From the NCBI RefSeq assembly GCF_004027225.2, contig NC_044283.2, forward strand, positions 33,254,707 through 33,318,706: a stretch of DNA of 64,000 bases, given 5' to 3'. Below the pieces are notes generated by a model. The model made no database searches. It was not told the origin of the DNA and worked only from the letters and a program-made list of their open reading frames with translations. How positions within the stretch are numbered: position 1 is the first letter of the stretch; every line of letters begins with the position of its first letter. This DNA is from Strigops habroptila (Eukaryota; Chordata; Aves; Psittaciformes; Psittacidae). Position numbers and translations under genes: made by a program. Below, one piece after another: positions 35,513 through 47,772 of the stretch.

Positions 35513-38500
35513 TTTATAAAAGTAAACAGAGTTAATCAGTATAATAATCAGTCTCCATTGTGCTTCATTCTGTACCTGGATTTAAAAAGTCTATAGTAAA
35601 GATACAACACAGGTTATAATGCAGGTCTTAGTTTTGGTTACTAGCCAGGAAATTCTGTTACAACTTCTAATTGAAAAACAAACAAACAAGTAAAAACAAA
35701 ACATTGAAAATATGAAGCTGGTCCAGTTGTCTCTTGATACTGCACAGATACTGAAAATACTATCTTTCCCATGTATTTTTCTTTCCCCTAATAAATACTG
35801 GCAGAAGGCACCTGAAATAAGTTTAAAAATGTCCTGAATTTTATAAAAAATTAAACAGACTGAGAAATCCGTCTTGAAATATACTTAAATTATTTTTCCT
35901 TCACCTAATTCTTCTGACCGTGAGAAATATGTTATTTTCAATTGAAATCTAAAGTTACTCTTGAAGATCATCCAGTATAACACCAGTGGACTGGTTTCAC
36001 CACAGAGCAACATGGGAAATACTTTGTCCTTTCGGAAATGGAACATGTTTAATTTAGCTTTTTTTCCTTTCTAGCGATAAACCATCTAGACTTGTTTTCA
36101 TCAGCATGTTGGTCCTTTGCCAGTAGGATATTCTAATTTAATAGTACTTGTCACCAGCTCATTTAGCTGAGAGGTTACTGAGAAGTAGGAGTATGTTCTG
36201 GACATGGAAAGGCTCGTGCAAGAGGTTTAAAAAACATCGACTAAACACATGTTTCCAGGTATAAAAACATGAAATGTACAGCAACAATCAGCTCTTGTAC
36301 AATTTCGGCTTGCATTCCTGGAAATACACAGCTCAAAACAACAGCAAAGTTCTGAGCTTTGTGCAAGAAGAAACACTGTGAACATGTGGATCTGTACATG
36401 CATTCTTATCTTCTGTGAAATAATGATTACCTTTGCCCTGGTTTAGAAAGAAAGGTCAGTTGCCAACTTTGTACAACTGCAAAATGACTGCCAGAGTCCC
36501 TGGGGAAATTCTGCAGATGCAGGGCAATCAGGGCTCAGAAAACAGGGTGATAACACTTTCCATCTCAAGGCAAACACAGAAGGAAAAGTTTGCGGACACC
36601 CATTCATTTAGCAGGTTGTCACTAGACAAAGTTTTAAGGTAATGACTGGGGAACTACTGGCAGATCTTTCACAACTGCAGAATGAAATGGGAGGGGAGGA
36701 AGAATATGATAACATTATGGAAAAATCAAATTTATAAATAAAAATATTTATTCATTTGGAGGAGGGGAAAACCTCTCATTCTCTCAATCAAAGTGTATTT
36801 ATTACAGCAAAAATACGGTTATATTTTTGAAAAGAAGAAAGGTATCTGGCTTGGCCACAAGAGTCTCCAAGAAATTACTCTCATTTGTCACTGCAGATTT
36901 GGGTTGTTTAAGCATTTCATTACATACTGACAATAAAGAGTGCACTCGCAGAACAGTATTATGGCAGAAATGGCTATGTGGAAAACCAGCAAATTCCACG
37001 AAGAGCTATAAATCCACAGGATACCTCTGAATGATGATCTGTGTATTCAATTCTTAATTATACTGAAAGATGTGTGAAAACTCATCTCACCTGTATCTAT
37101 AAATTTCAGGACTGCCTACACAAAATTTGCTAGGCTCTGAAATATTCCTTTTGACAAAGGTATAAAATAAATCACCATCCATAAACTGGTATTTGATCCA
37201 TCTGCTCCAGGAACACGCTTTGAGACAGCTGCACATTCTGTCATATATGCCCTCTTTTTTTGGAGATCAGTTTTCACACACCTGAGAAACATGCAGATGT
37301 CTAAAGAATGACAAAAATAGCAGATCAACAGAAAAGGGCTGTTGCCAGCTCTGTCTGACACAAATTGCTCCCAGTTTTGAAGATCTGAGGCTCTGTGTCT
37401 GGAAGAAGCCTAAGTGAGTGAATAGAGTTTCATTCATCAGCACTACATTCATTAGGCAGTTTAAATGCCACAGGTGGCCTGGGTGCTCTCCAGTGAATAT
37501 GTGAAAAGTCAATGCCTAAATAGAAACAAACGAGCACTGGGCTGTGTAATTTTACCCTCTAGATCAATTTGTGGATGTATATTTAAGCAGATGTAAAGGA
37601 AGCTCTTTACAATGGTAGCAATTATTATGATGATCAACATAAACAGCTGATGTGACATTCACAGGAAGAATATCTTAGAAAGTTCACTTACTAATTTAAA
37701 TAAATTCAGTGTTGCTTTAAATTAACCAGGTGGCAATCTTTAAGCTGTGCTTCAGACATGGCATCATAGAGCACACATCAAAAACAAGGATGTGTTTTGG
37801 GTCCAATTTCTTGCCTCTGGATCCCATTTCAGTTCACCAAGCAGACTATGATTGCAGAATGAATTAGCAGTGTCTGCACCTATTCTTCAGTTAAAATATG
37901 ATATTACCAAGAGGACAGAGTTTTAAAATCTTTGTGCATGTTGAGAGTCACCAGTGTATTTCTGAAACAAATTTCTACAATTTCCATTTAGTTTTGTTGA
38001 TGTGCTGCTCTGTGGCCTTCTGGCTCTTTTAAACTTGTCTTCTAAAAAGATATAGATAGAATATTTATTCTATCTGCAGCAGCTTAACTACAGGTAATGA
38101 GCCCCAAAATGCTTTATCTTATGATGAAAAAGTATCATGTTGACCAGTGAATGAGCACATATATGACTATAATGGTTACAAATTCAACTAAGTTATGAGA
38201 TGAACTAGATGGAAATTACCCATATTATTTAATCATCAGCATACCCTTTGGCATAATTTTGGCTGTGACGATGCTCACAGACAATGCTTGGACACAGTTC
38301 AAGAGAGAGCACTTCTGGTGGTTGCTCCCAACAGGCAATCTGGAGTTGGCTATCCCGTCCAGAGAGGGGGAGAAGAGTGCCACTTACCCACAGGGCTAAA
38401 GAACAGTCTGTCAGCAATACTAGTTACAAAAATAAACATGGGTAGATTTAAAAAGCCAGTCTTCCCTAAAGCACAAGTCCCAGGGGACTGAGGTTGTCTC

Positions 38501-38559
38501 TTAGGAGACAATCAGGGCAGGAGAACTGTAGAACTCACAACATATTGTACCAGCCTCCA
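35513..38559. other. AT-rich non-coding DNA, no gene recognised
   Basis: Open frames of 60-81 codons occur on both strands but have no recognisable features. No transposon could be named. I see only short A- or T-runs. Confidence 0.6.
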
Positions 38560-40020
38560 ATTCATTCAAAAACATGAGACAGAAAAACAAATCCCTGTCA
38601 CATAATGACTGCACAGCCAGCTTGGGGCACCCATAGCACCCAGGAACAGCAGCTGGGAGTTCCTGCAGCCCTGGGAGGCGAAAAGACTAAAGTGGGCCAA
38701 GGCGGTCACCTGACCTTGGGCAGGAACCTTGATCCCCCTCAAACCAGTGAGCAGCCTCCTCCCAGGAGAATTATTTGGGTAAAGGAGGTTTTCCTCTCCC
38801 ATTAAGGCCATTATACCACACCGAAAAGAAAACTCAAAAAGGTTATTTGGAAAAGAAAACTTGAATCTGACCCAGCATTCTAGTTTTTAGGGTGCTCAGC
38901 TGGGAGAAGGCAATTCTAAACTTCAGGCTTTGCTGCTTGAACAGCTCATCAGTTACATGCAAACTCTTCACTAACGCAAAACACCAAAGCAACCCCTGTC
39001 ACAGTCACAGGTTTCTGTCATCTGCCCCCAGGGTTCCCATATCTTCCTCAGTCTGGGTGAACCACAAGGGTATATCGTGCACAGACTTCTTTCTTCTCTC
39101 CAGCTCTTTGAACACAAACATTCAAAACACCATTTCAGGAAAGCAAGACAGTAAATGTCAGCTCTCCCAAGGAAAGAAGGAATTAGGGAGGAGGGTCATG
39201 TCTCTGAGAGCACCACCTCACCAGCCTGCCTTGGTGACATTTATAAAGGAGAGAGCACAAAGCTGACAAGAGTGCTTTGGGTTGCACACACATCCTTCCC
39301 TGCCCTGCCCCAACATCCTAAGCTCCTTTAAGAGAGCCACAACTGAGCAAAATGCCTGAATTGTTTTATTTTGTAGCTCGCGATGGCATCTGACTCTGCT
39401 TTGGGTTGCTCTGAGCGCACCCAGTGAACCCCAGAACAGCCTGCCGTGTTGGTGCAGCAGCTTGCCTGCTTCATGGGGCAGCCCGCCACCAGGAGGCAGC
39501 ATCCAAATCGCACCAGAATCAAAATCCAGTCTCATTTTGAAGCCATCCCTTTCCTGCCAGCCTTCGCTCTCCTGCTTTGCAGGGATTTACATCAGTTCAC
39601 CCTATCTAGATATTGCACAATTTTTGCTTTCATTTGGGAACAGTGCATCCCTCTTGCCCTGCACCCCTCTCTGTACATCTCTGCTTTCCATTCCCCACAT
39701 TTTGGCAGTTTTCCAAAGTTGTAGGAAATCACATTATTCCCACAATGGAACAGCAGCAGCCCTGGGGAGCAGCGATGGGAGATGAGGCTCCCTGTGAGGG
39801 GGAGAAACATGGGCAGAGCCCTTGGTGTGGTCAGGCCCCAGACTGCGCCTTCAAGCCCATAAAACTCACTCCTGCCTGGGTGTCCCCACTCCGTTTCGTG
39901 GTCTCGCATAGGAACAGCATTAGCAGTAAGAGGTACCTGACCTTGCTGGCTATGCAAACAAGTGAGGGAGCAGCTGAAACACCTTCACATTTTCCACTCT
40001 TGAATGGTCTGTTGAGGTAG
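38560..40020. other. GC-richer anonymous block with overlapping frames on both strands
   Basis: Compared with its surroundings this 1.4-kb block is visibly richer in G and C. It carries many overlapping open frames: 39218-39535 minus (105 codons), 39592-39957 minus (121), 39613-40020 plus (135), 39462-39785 plus (107) and 38892-39266 plus (124). The frames contradict one another and none shows a domain, so the openness probably reflects composition. The segment around 39840-39915 (a CATAAAA box followed by a GTGTCCCC...GTTTCGTGGTCTCGC stretch) is faintly like the end of a retroviral LTR, but no partner LTR, primer site or internal genes are visible. It could be an old solo LTR, a regulatory element or an exon of an uncharacterised RNA. 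Confidence 0.35.
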
Positions 40021-42316
40021 AGACAAAAGCTCTCTGGAGGAGGGAAAAAAAATACTTATGTGTAAAACTATATTTTCAAGGTCGGTCATGGAGTTTCAGC
40101 ATTCTATTTTATGTAAACAAAGTGAAAAAGATGTAGCAATATGTACAATTGACTCTGTGTCAACAAGGACAAACCAGTTATTGAAATCTATCACAAGGGA
40201 GTAATAAGTTCCAGCAAATGCTTAAGTACTTTTGTGTCGAATGCTTCATTTGAAACTTTTGGGGTGAACAAGTGTCCTGGAAGATGTACCTGAAAAATTC
40301 CCCAAGCAAGAAGTAAACAAAATATTCTCTGATCAGTTACTTGTTGCATGGCTTAATCAGCTGCAACCACCTTGTGTCCCTAAGGGTGCACACAATCTGG
40401 GTGCTAGTCGTCGTAGTTGCATGAGGTACCTGGGCACAACCCTATTTTGGATCCATAGTATAGGAAAAAACTGCAGTAAGCCACTTCTGGTGTGCTATAG
40501 ATAAGCTTAGATGAGTCTGTCTGCAGGTGAACAGTACAAATGGGATAATACAAGCATTTTAATCATAAACTAGACAAATTATGCATGTATACAAAGTGAC
40601 GCACAAAATGTTGGTTTGGTTACTTTTTTTCTTAGGGATTTTTTAAGTATACTAGCTATAAGGCTCACAAGTTCAGGATTTTTTTTTTTTCCTTAGTGAT
40701 TCCTTTTTTGTTCAAAATATAAGAATAATGAGAGATTAAACAAGCACTCAGAGATGTTACAGGACTTTTCCCACCTCCTGAGCCAGAACTGTATAATTTT
40801 CTTCTCAAGATACTCTGATCAAATTTATGAGTTCAGTTCATATGAAACAAAAGCAACAAACCAAATACCACCACTATCTGCTTTGCTGTAAGGGGGTTTA
40901 AGGTTGTATTAAAGGTTGTAAGAGACACAATGAACACGAGAATGAAAAGAGTCTGTGTTTTAAAATAAGACCAAGAATGGTCACAGAGAAATAAATGGCA
41001 CAAAAAGCAATATGTCAAAAGGGGGACAGAAAAAGAAATGCCAACAGAAACACACTTAGACTAAAATCCCCTTAGCACAAAGAGAAAAAGCATAGGCCGA
41101 ACTTGACAAAGCTGAAAATAAATTTGACAGCCTTAGACAAGAAATGGAAGATGACCTTGGCTACACTGATTTGAGTAAGGAGTTGTACACAGATGGCCAA
41201 ACTAAAAAAATCTGTTCACTTTCAAGTATAAAATATTCCTGGGACTGTAGAGACAACATTGCTGATTATAAATGACATCTGAAGAGTCAAACTAGATGTT
41301 GCAATGTAAAAAATGCCAAACATTATCTGCAGATAATCTGAAATGTCTTAGCATAGTCTAAACACAAAAAAAGTTGTCACTGAGGAAAAGATATCCAGCT
41401 GTAATAACTGAAATTCCAAGAAAAAAAAGTAATAGAGCCATTGTTATAAAAATCCTTGGTCATCTTTGGTATTTGATAAATATAAAAGGATATATTTGAA
41501 TGACAGTGGAAACTTTATCATGCATTATATCTCTTTCTGCAATTGAATTAATTCAGAGAAACTATACAATAGGATTGAAAGGCATTATGTATTCATTTTT
41601 AATTAAAAATATTGATTCAGAATAAAGTAGGCTAATTGTTAGCAATTTACAACAGTGGGGAGGGGTTTGACTTCCGGAGCTCTGTTCTAGGTGTCCTCAG
41701 CTATGAGGTGCATGAAGCGTTTTGTCTAACCTCCACATAAAATATCCTTATGCCCAGCCTTGCAATGATCTCACTGGGCAGTTTTCTTAAGTAGCACTAT
41801 AAGCCATGTTCTCTTTTGAAATTGCAGGTATACTCAAGTGTTTCTTCTGTGCGTGTCTCCCTGCTACACCAGTTACAAACTCATCATCAAGTCTGTTTGG
41901 GTTTTAGACGTCTTCCATGAAAGAGGCTTTCATGTTGCTCAGGTTGTCAGCAGATAGTTAGATCAGCTGCAAGATAGATGGGGGTAAAAATGCTATTATC
42001 ACATCACCTAAAGGTGTGCAGACTTAAAATACATTTGAAATCACGACTTCTGTTTTTCTCCTATCTACCAAGGACTGCAAAGGGCTTTTATGCTGGAAAA
42101 ACATTTGACTTACAGCTTTCATTTATTAATTAAAAATCTGCAAAAATAAGAGGATCATTTTTAACATTTGGTTTGCTGAATTTTCCTCCATAGGAGTGAG
42201 CCCTCACATTTGATCATTCATTATACTTTGCTCATTCAGAGTCTGTGGATAATGTGCTATTTTAGTCAAGTTTTTTCCACAAGAGTGACTTGCATTACCA
42301 AAAATGTTCAAAAGGG

Positions 42317-42400
42317 AAAAAAAAAAAAAAAAATCAATGAATATTTCATCTTACATGTAGTGCTTGTTCTTTTTTATTCTTAAAAAAAAAAAAAAAAAAA
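42317..42400 (+). repeat. Two poly-A runs (A17 and A19) 48 bp apart
   Basis: A17 at 42317-42333 and A19 at 42382-42400 flank a 48-bp AT-rich spacer. They could be tails of two small retrocopies or of one duplicated tail, but no body is recognisable upstream of either. Confidence 0.8.
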
Positions 42401-44650
42401 GTGCAGAAATTGCGTACTATGCAAGTATTTTAAACTTAATGAAAGCTCAAGAGCATATCAGAAAAATTCTGTGCTTTCTTTGATAAAAACTCATGAGAAT
42501 TTGTTTTGGGTCCCTATAACAGAAACTTAAGCTCTTTTCAGCACTAGACAACGACTGACTTTGTAGGTCAAATTCCCTTAGATTTACTTGTCAGGCAACT
42601 TTGTATCATTCATATGTATCAATTGTATCATCAGTTTAAGCTCTTAGCCACTGTATCAGAGTTCCTTTATTTTATTTGCTCAGTTCAAAATGAAAAATGC
42701 TTTCAACATGTTTTCCATTTTAAAAGCTATTTGGTAGTGGTCTAAATAAACTTGCAATTGTATTTCACTTTATAATTCTAAAGCTATACATTATTACAAT
42801 TGAAATGACAATGGCTAACCATAGCTCTCTGATTGTGAGTGGTGAGATTGTGACTGCTGTGATAATCCATACCCTGCAGATAACTAAAAGAAAATAATGT
42901 CTTCAGATGTCAAACTGCTGAAGGGTCCTGGATAACCTCGTCCACAGCCCTACCAGATTACATATTTCTGTTTCTATTAAAAAAAGACTCTATCAAGCGC
43001 ATTAAAGCACCTGGATAGAGATTATTAGAACATAATAATGGTATAAGACGCATACTTTTCCCATAGCTGATCGGGCTATGGAAAAGGAATCGCAGAGATG
43101 CACATACATGCATGCCTGCACCAGCAAATGGTGCAGGTAAAGGGTTAGTGTTAGTTCAAACACAAACAGAAATAAGAAGAATGGATAAAAACCAATCACG
43201 GAGCCTATGCCAAAAAATAAAATTAACAGAGAAAATCTTACAGTTTGCTGAGGGGGTTGACATCTAATCCTAGTGGCAAGACGTCTGGCAGTATGATATG
43301 AACATTCTGACTGAAATGGCTCAAGTCAAGATTTCTGTCTCCTTTTTCTTTCTGGGTGGAAGAGCAGAGGAAAATGGAGGATGGGATAGGAAGGGGAGGA
43401 GACAACTACTATTACAGTTCCATGTCTGGAGCATCAAAGCACAAAAGACATTCTGTGTTGATGTGAGCGTAACACTTGCATTTTGAGATGAATAGTATCA
43501 GTGATGGAAGTCAAAACCAGAATGTCACACACCTGTAAGTCCTATTGAATTTTGCTACTGTTAATTATGAATATGTATTTTTTAAATGTATATTCGGAAC
43601 TAAAAAATCATATTTTGCTGCTTTGACAAACTCTCAAACTTCTTACAGCAAAAGCTGTGAGGTTTGGCAGGGGGGTGTCCCTATAATTCTTAACAGAAAC
43701 TAAATATTCCTGTTTCTTAGGTCTAAGAGCTCTTCACAAAACTCTATTTGTTATACATTTTTACATATTAATAAATGCATTTGTATTATGAGTTAAATAT
43801 TTTTGCAATTATTTCAGTGTTTCTCTTTATTTTTACTATCCAGAGCCAGAATTTCCTAGACATTCTTGTGCTTTGAATTCACAGGTTAGAGTCTCAGTAC
43901 ATCTCATTTTGAATCTCTGTTGCTGTTAATATATTTGAAATTGCTTCTGCTTTCGAGAGAGGCTTTCCTACAGATCAAAAGTCCAGAGAAATTTGCAAGG
44001 AAGTTATTTTGGCTGTAACAATCTCCTACCCAGCTGTCATTCTCACTCTCCTGTATTTTTTGTTAGCAAACAGAGATCAAAATACATCCAACATTAGTAA
44101 TTTCTCAAAACATATAGCTGTTTCCTAACAGCATTTGAACATAAAAGTTGAATGATGTAACCAGTGACACGATAGCACAGTGAAACATCCAACCAGTCCA
44201 TGACTGACATTTCTGATGGTTAGGCCAATTTCTGTATGTGAAAATCTATGACAAGTTACTGTCTATTACACATTTCCATTTAAGAGAAAAAAAAATATTT
44301 TCCTTGTATCCCATAATCTAGATTTTCAAAGTATAAAACTGAATTTGTTAAAAAAACACTTTTTCTCAAAGTCTGCTGTCAGATTTGGGTATATCAGATG
44401 GTTTTGTCTGGCAAGAAAATTTAAAGAAAAATGACCTGTTAAAAACAATTATTGTTATCTAATACAAACCATTGCTCTTAAGGGCATGAGCCAACCAAGT
44501 CACTTTGAATAGGAATAAACATTCACTATCGGCTTTCTGTTCCCTTCAGCTAAACATCCAGATTCTGCTTTTTGATCAAAACTGTATCAAATGAAGACAT
44601 TCCATGTAAAATACCTGTCTGGTAAGCAAATGTGACTGATGAGATTGTGA

Positions 44651-44679
44651 AAGTTCATATGTTTGCTTTATATGAACTT
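44651..44679. repeat. Perfect inverted repeat (10-bp stem, 9-nt loop)
   Basis: AAGTTCATAT and its exact complement ATATGAACTT are separated by nine bases. Confidence 0.75.
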
Positions 44680-45191
44680 ATTTCTACCTTAGTTGAGGCA
44701 GTGAATTCCAAAGTGTAATTAACTTATGTATTTATTTGTTTAAATTGTCACTTATTTACTGAATCGAGCTTTTCTTGTAGTTTTTACTAGAATAAAAAGG
44801 TAACTAGGGTCACCTGATTTGTCTTCTTTATATGATACATACCTTTGTAACAATTGAGATCTAAATTCGAAAACCACAGCTTTTTATTACTAATTACCTG
44901 TTGTATCAATGAAACAAGTGAAAGATCATGTTTCATTGCCCATATTAATTCTGTTCACTCTGATATTGCCTGGAAGAGTTGGTGCACCTCATGTCTTTGT
45001 TCCCACTGGGCCACTTGTACCTAAATCAATCCTCTTTTGATCTGCCTGAGAGGAGAAAATGAGCGCTCCATGTAGGTAATTATATATAATCTCCTAGATA
45101 ATATAATACAAAGACTACATAAACATATACATAAAACCAAATGAATACATATATTTATTTACATATATAGGCAAGCCTCAAAACATGTTGC

Positions 45192-45222
45192 ATGAAGATA
45201 CATAGATATATGAAGATACATA
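45192..45222 (+). repeat. 18-bp tandem duplication
   Basis: ATGAAGATACATA occurs at 45192-45204 and again at 45210-45222, followed by a degraded third start. Confidence 0.8.
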
Positions 45223-45761
45223 AGATACTTATGAAGCAATAAAGATTTGCTTATTCTTGAAAGTCAATTAATAAACTATTTTTTAAATCACAGTAAATAA
45301 GTGAATGGTGCATACTTTAAAATTAAAGCCATTAGGAATATCCGGAATTTTGAGCTACAAATGCAGTGATACCCACAACGTACAATATCTTCTCCAACAG
45401 CATTAGAAAGACAAAAAACTGTGAAAATGTGTAAAATAAAATGGAAAGTTGAGCTCTAATGACAGAATTGACTGCCTAACAATGTTTTTCAGACAAATGC
45501 ACAATGAACTAAACCATCTTATCTGCCAGCTTTGGGAAACGTGGTGATTAAGACCTATGCTAATTGTGTGTGAGAAAACTGCTTCACACGCAGCTCTTAA
45601 ACATATGCATATGTGGCTCTCCATAATTTTCTACTGAGGAAACTGAGCTACTGAAAAGATCCATTTTGTAGTGGATATTTCCAACTCAAAAAGGGGAGCT
45701 TATCTTAAGAATTTGATTAATTCCATTGGCACCATCAGAGGCTTTACAATCTCCTATTTGT

Positions 45762-45840
45762 CAGAGGTTTTTTTTACTTTGCAAACCTCTGAACAGATCA
45801 GAATATGACATTTACAGAATGACTTCAATGAGTCATTCTG
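45762..45840. repeat. Two adjacent perfect hairpins
   Basis: CAGAGGTTT pairs with AAACCTCTG (45762-45770 and 45783-45791). Immediately downstream CAGAATGACT pairs with AGTCATTCTG (45815-45824 and 45831-45840, 6-nt loop). Confidence 0.75.
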
Positions 45841-46517
45841 CAAATTACTTCTTCATTCAGCCTCTCTAGGATAACCCAGTCCTGCATTCCAGAATGGAAA
45901 TACAAGGAAATAATCAGCTGTGTCTCCCGTCATTATGACATTGACTGCACTTCCATACAGAGGTCTCAGATAGTAATTACAGATCTGTTTTACTGAGCAT
46001 TCACCCAATGTAATACACTAAAATGTATTTTTACATTTTTCTCATATAAAATTAGTCCTTTTGTTTCATTATGAAGCTATTTAGTATTCAGTTGCCTTTT
46101 TATCACTTAATGCAAAAACAAAGAGAAAACAAACAACACAATGCTAACAAGGACTGAAGTGTCTCTATAGGCACAAGAAATACCATGGATGTACTGTGTT
46201 GTCATTCTTTGCCTTGCAAAATATAATCTCACTTATTCATTCCCCAGGATTAAAGGCTATGAATGTCTTTTCTGCATTATCTGTGTCTTACTGCATAGAA
46301 ATATCCCTTTGAACATAGAATAAATTTTTCTCTTTGTGGCCGGAGCCATGCAGTTATATATATTTAATGTCTAAATTCTTAGAGTCATGCTCATTTCTGA
46401 TTCTCCAGAAAATAGGATAAACCTCTGTAATATTAATATCTGTTACCCACCTTTAAAAATAAATTCTCATTGATTACATCCATTCAAGCACTGACCGCAA
46501 CTTGTAGCAAGCTTTAT

Positions 46518-46565
46518 TAAAAAAAACAAAAAAAACCTCGAAAATAAACAAACAAAAAAAAAAAA
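46518..46565 (+). repeat. A-rich low-complexity tract
   Basis: Mainly A with scattered C and one TCG, interrupted as A8-C-A8-CC and (AAAC)n-like pieces, followed by CCCCACCCCG. Confidence 0.8.
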
Positions 46566-47745
46566 CCCCACCCCGAAACAGTTTTAAAGAAATAGTATTT
46601 TCTGTTGGAATCTTTTAAAATTATCTTTCTATTTCCGAAATAACCATTTACAACACACCTCCCTTTTCTCTCTTCACTTTTTTTTTATTTTTGTCTCTTC
46701 CTTTTCCCAGTCCTTTCCCTTTTCCTTTGACTTCTACTCTTTCAGGGTAACTTTTGCTGATCAGATTCTGCCCTGATGTAAACTTGGGATGGCCTTGCTA
46801 TTTTTTGTTCAGGATACAAAGCATGAGCATCAGAATTCCACAAAACCTGCAGGGAACACCCTGCACTGCAAAGTGACTTGTGCTGACTAAAATACATCAG
46901 CTGGGGAAGGAGAGTGTGCAAAAATCACCCCTCTTTTTCTTCCTACAGCAAATGTTACGTTCCTAGATTCTACACTCAAGAGCAGCATCAAATATCTCCT
47001 TATGTCCCTTGGTCTGGATGCAGCAAACATTTAAATACCTTATGCACACAGTTATTCAACAGAGTGCTTTACTTACGTAAATTGATTCCTCACCCTTACA
47101 TAAATATTCTTAATTACTTGACGTGAATTACAAGTGCATGTATCGGTATTGGCTGAGATTCTGTGTATGTACCTTCTTGGGAACAGCCACTTCTTACCAC
47201 AATTAATTTAATGGAAAATTACAAACTGAAACAACCCACAATTTAATACTGCAGTGTATGAATTATTAAACTTTAATTACAGTTGCTTTAGGTTTTTTAA
47301 TCATTCAAGTCAATGCTTATAGTCTTAAGTGCTACACATCTTGAATATTTCATCTGTTGATAGTTCAGATTAGCACTAAGCCAAAGTCTTCTAAGGCACT
47401 TTGTGAATTTTAGAGCATTCATACCAGAAATTATCTAGAGGGCTAAATGTGTCATTGTTAAATCCTTCACACATTGTGCCTATAACTCAGAAAAAGGCAT
47501 GATGCTTCTTCACAGGAGACGTTTCAGACAATTCTCATGTAGGGAAAAGAGGCAGTGCCATAAAATTTTCCATTATTTTTCTCTCTGATGTAGGAACAGA
47601 AAAAGTCATGGCTAGAAAGTGATGCATTCTGCCAGCTTTTGACAGTATTGAACATGCTTTGATCTTCACAGTAAAATGTCAGCTTTGCTTTCCTTCCTAA
47701 TATCCAGCAAGTAGTACTCTGGCCACCTAGGGATCAAACCAAGAA

Positions 47746-47772
47746 AGTAGACTTTCTCCAGGAAAGTCTACT
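47746..47772. repeat. Perfect inverted repeat (11-bp stem, 5-nt loop)
   Basis: AGTAGACTTTC is followed by TCCAG and then the exact complement GAAAGTCTACT. Confidence 0.8.

Noticed and set aside
37462..37480. GCCACAGGTGGCC as a CTCF site
   Set aside because: It lacks one base of the core spacing and is simply a short palindrome.
39592..40020. Frames of 121 (minus) and 135 (plus) codons in the GC-richer block
   Set aside because: They overlap on opposite strands, have no domain, and the openness fits the local base composition.
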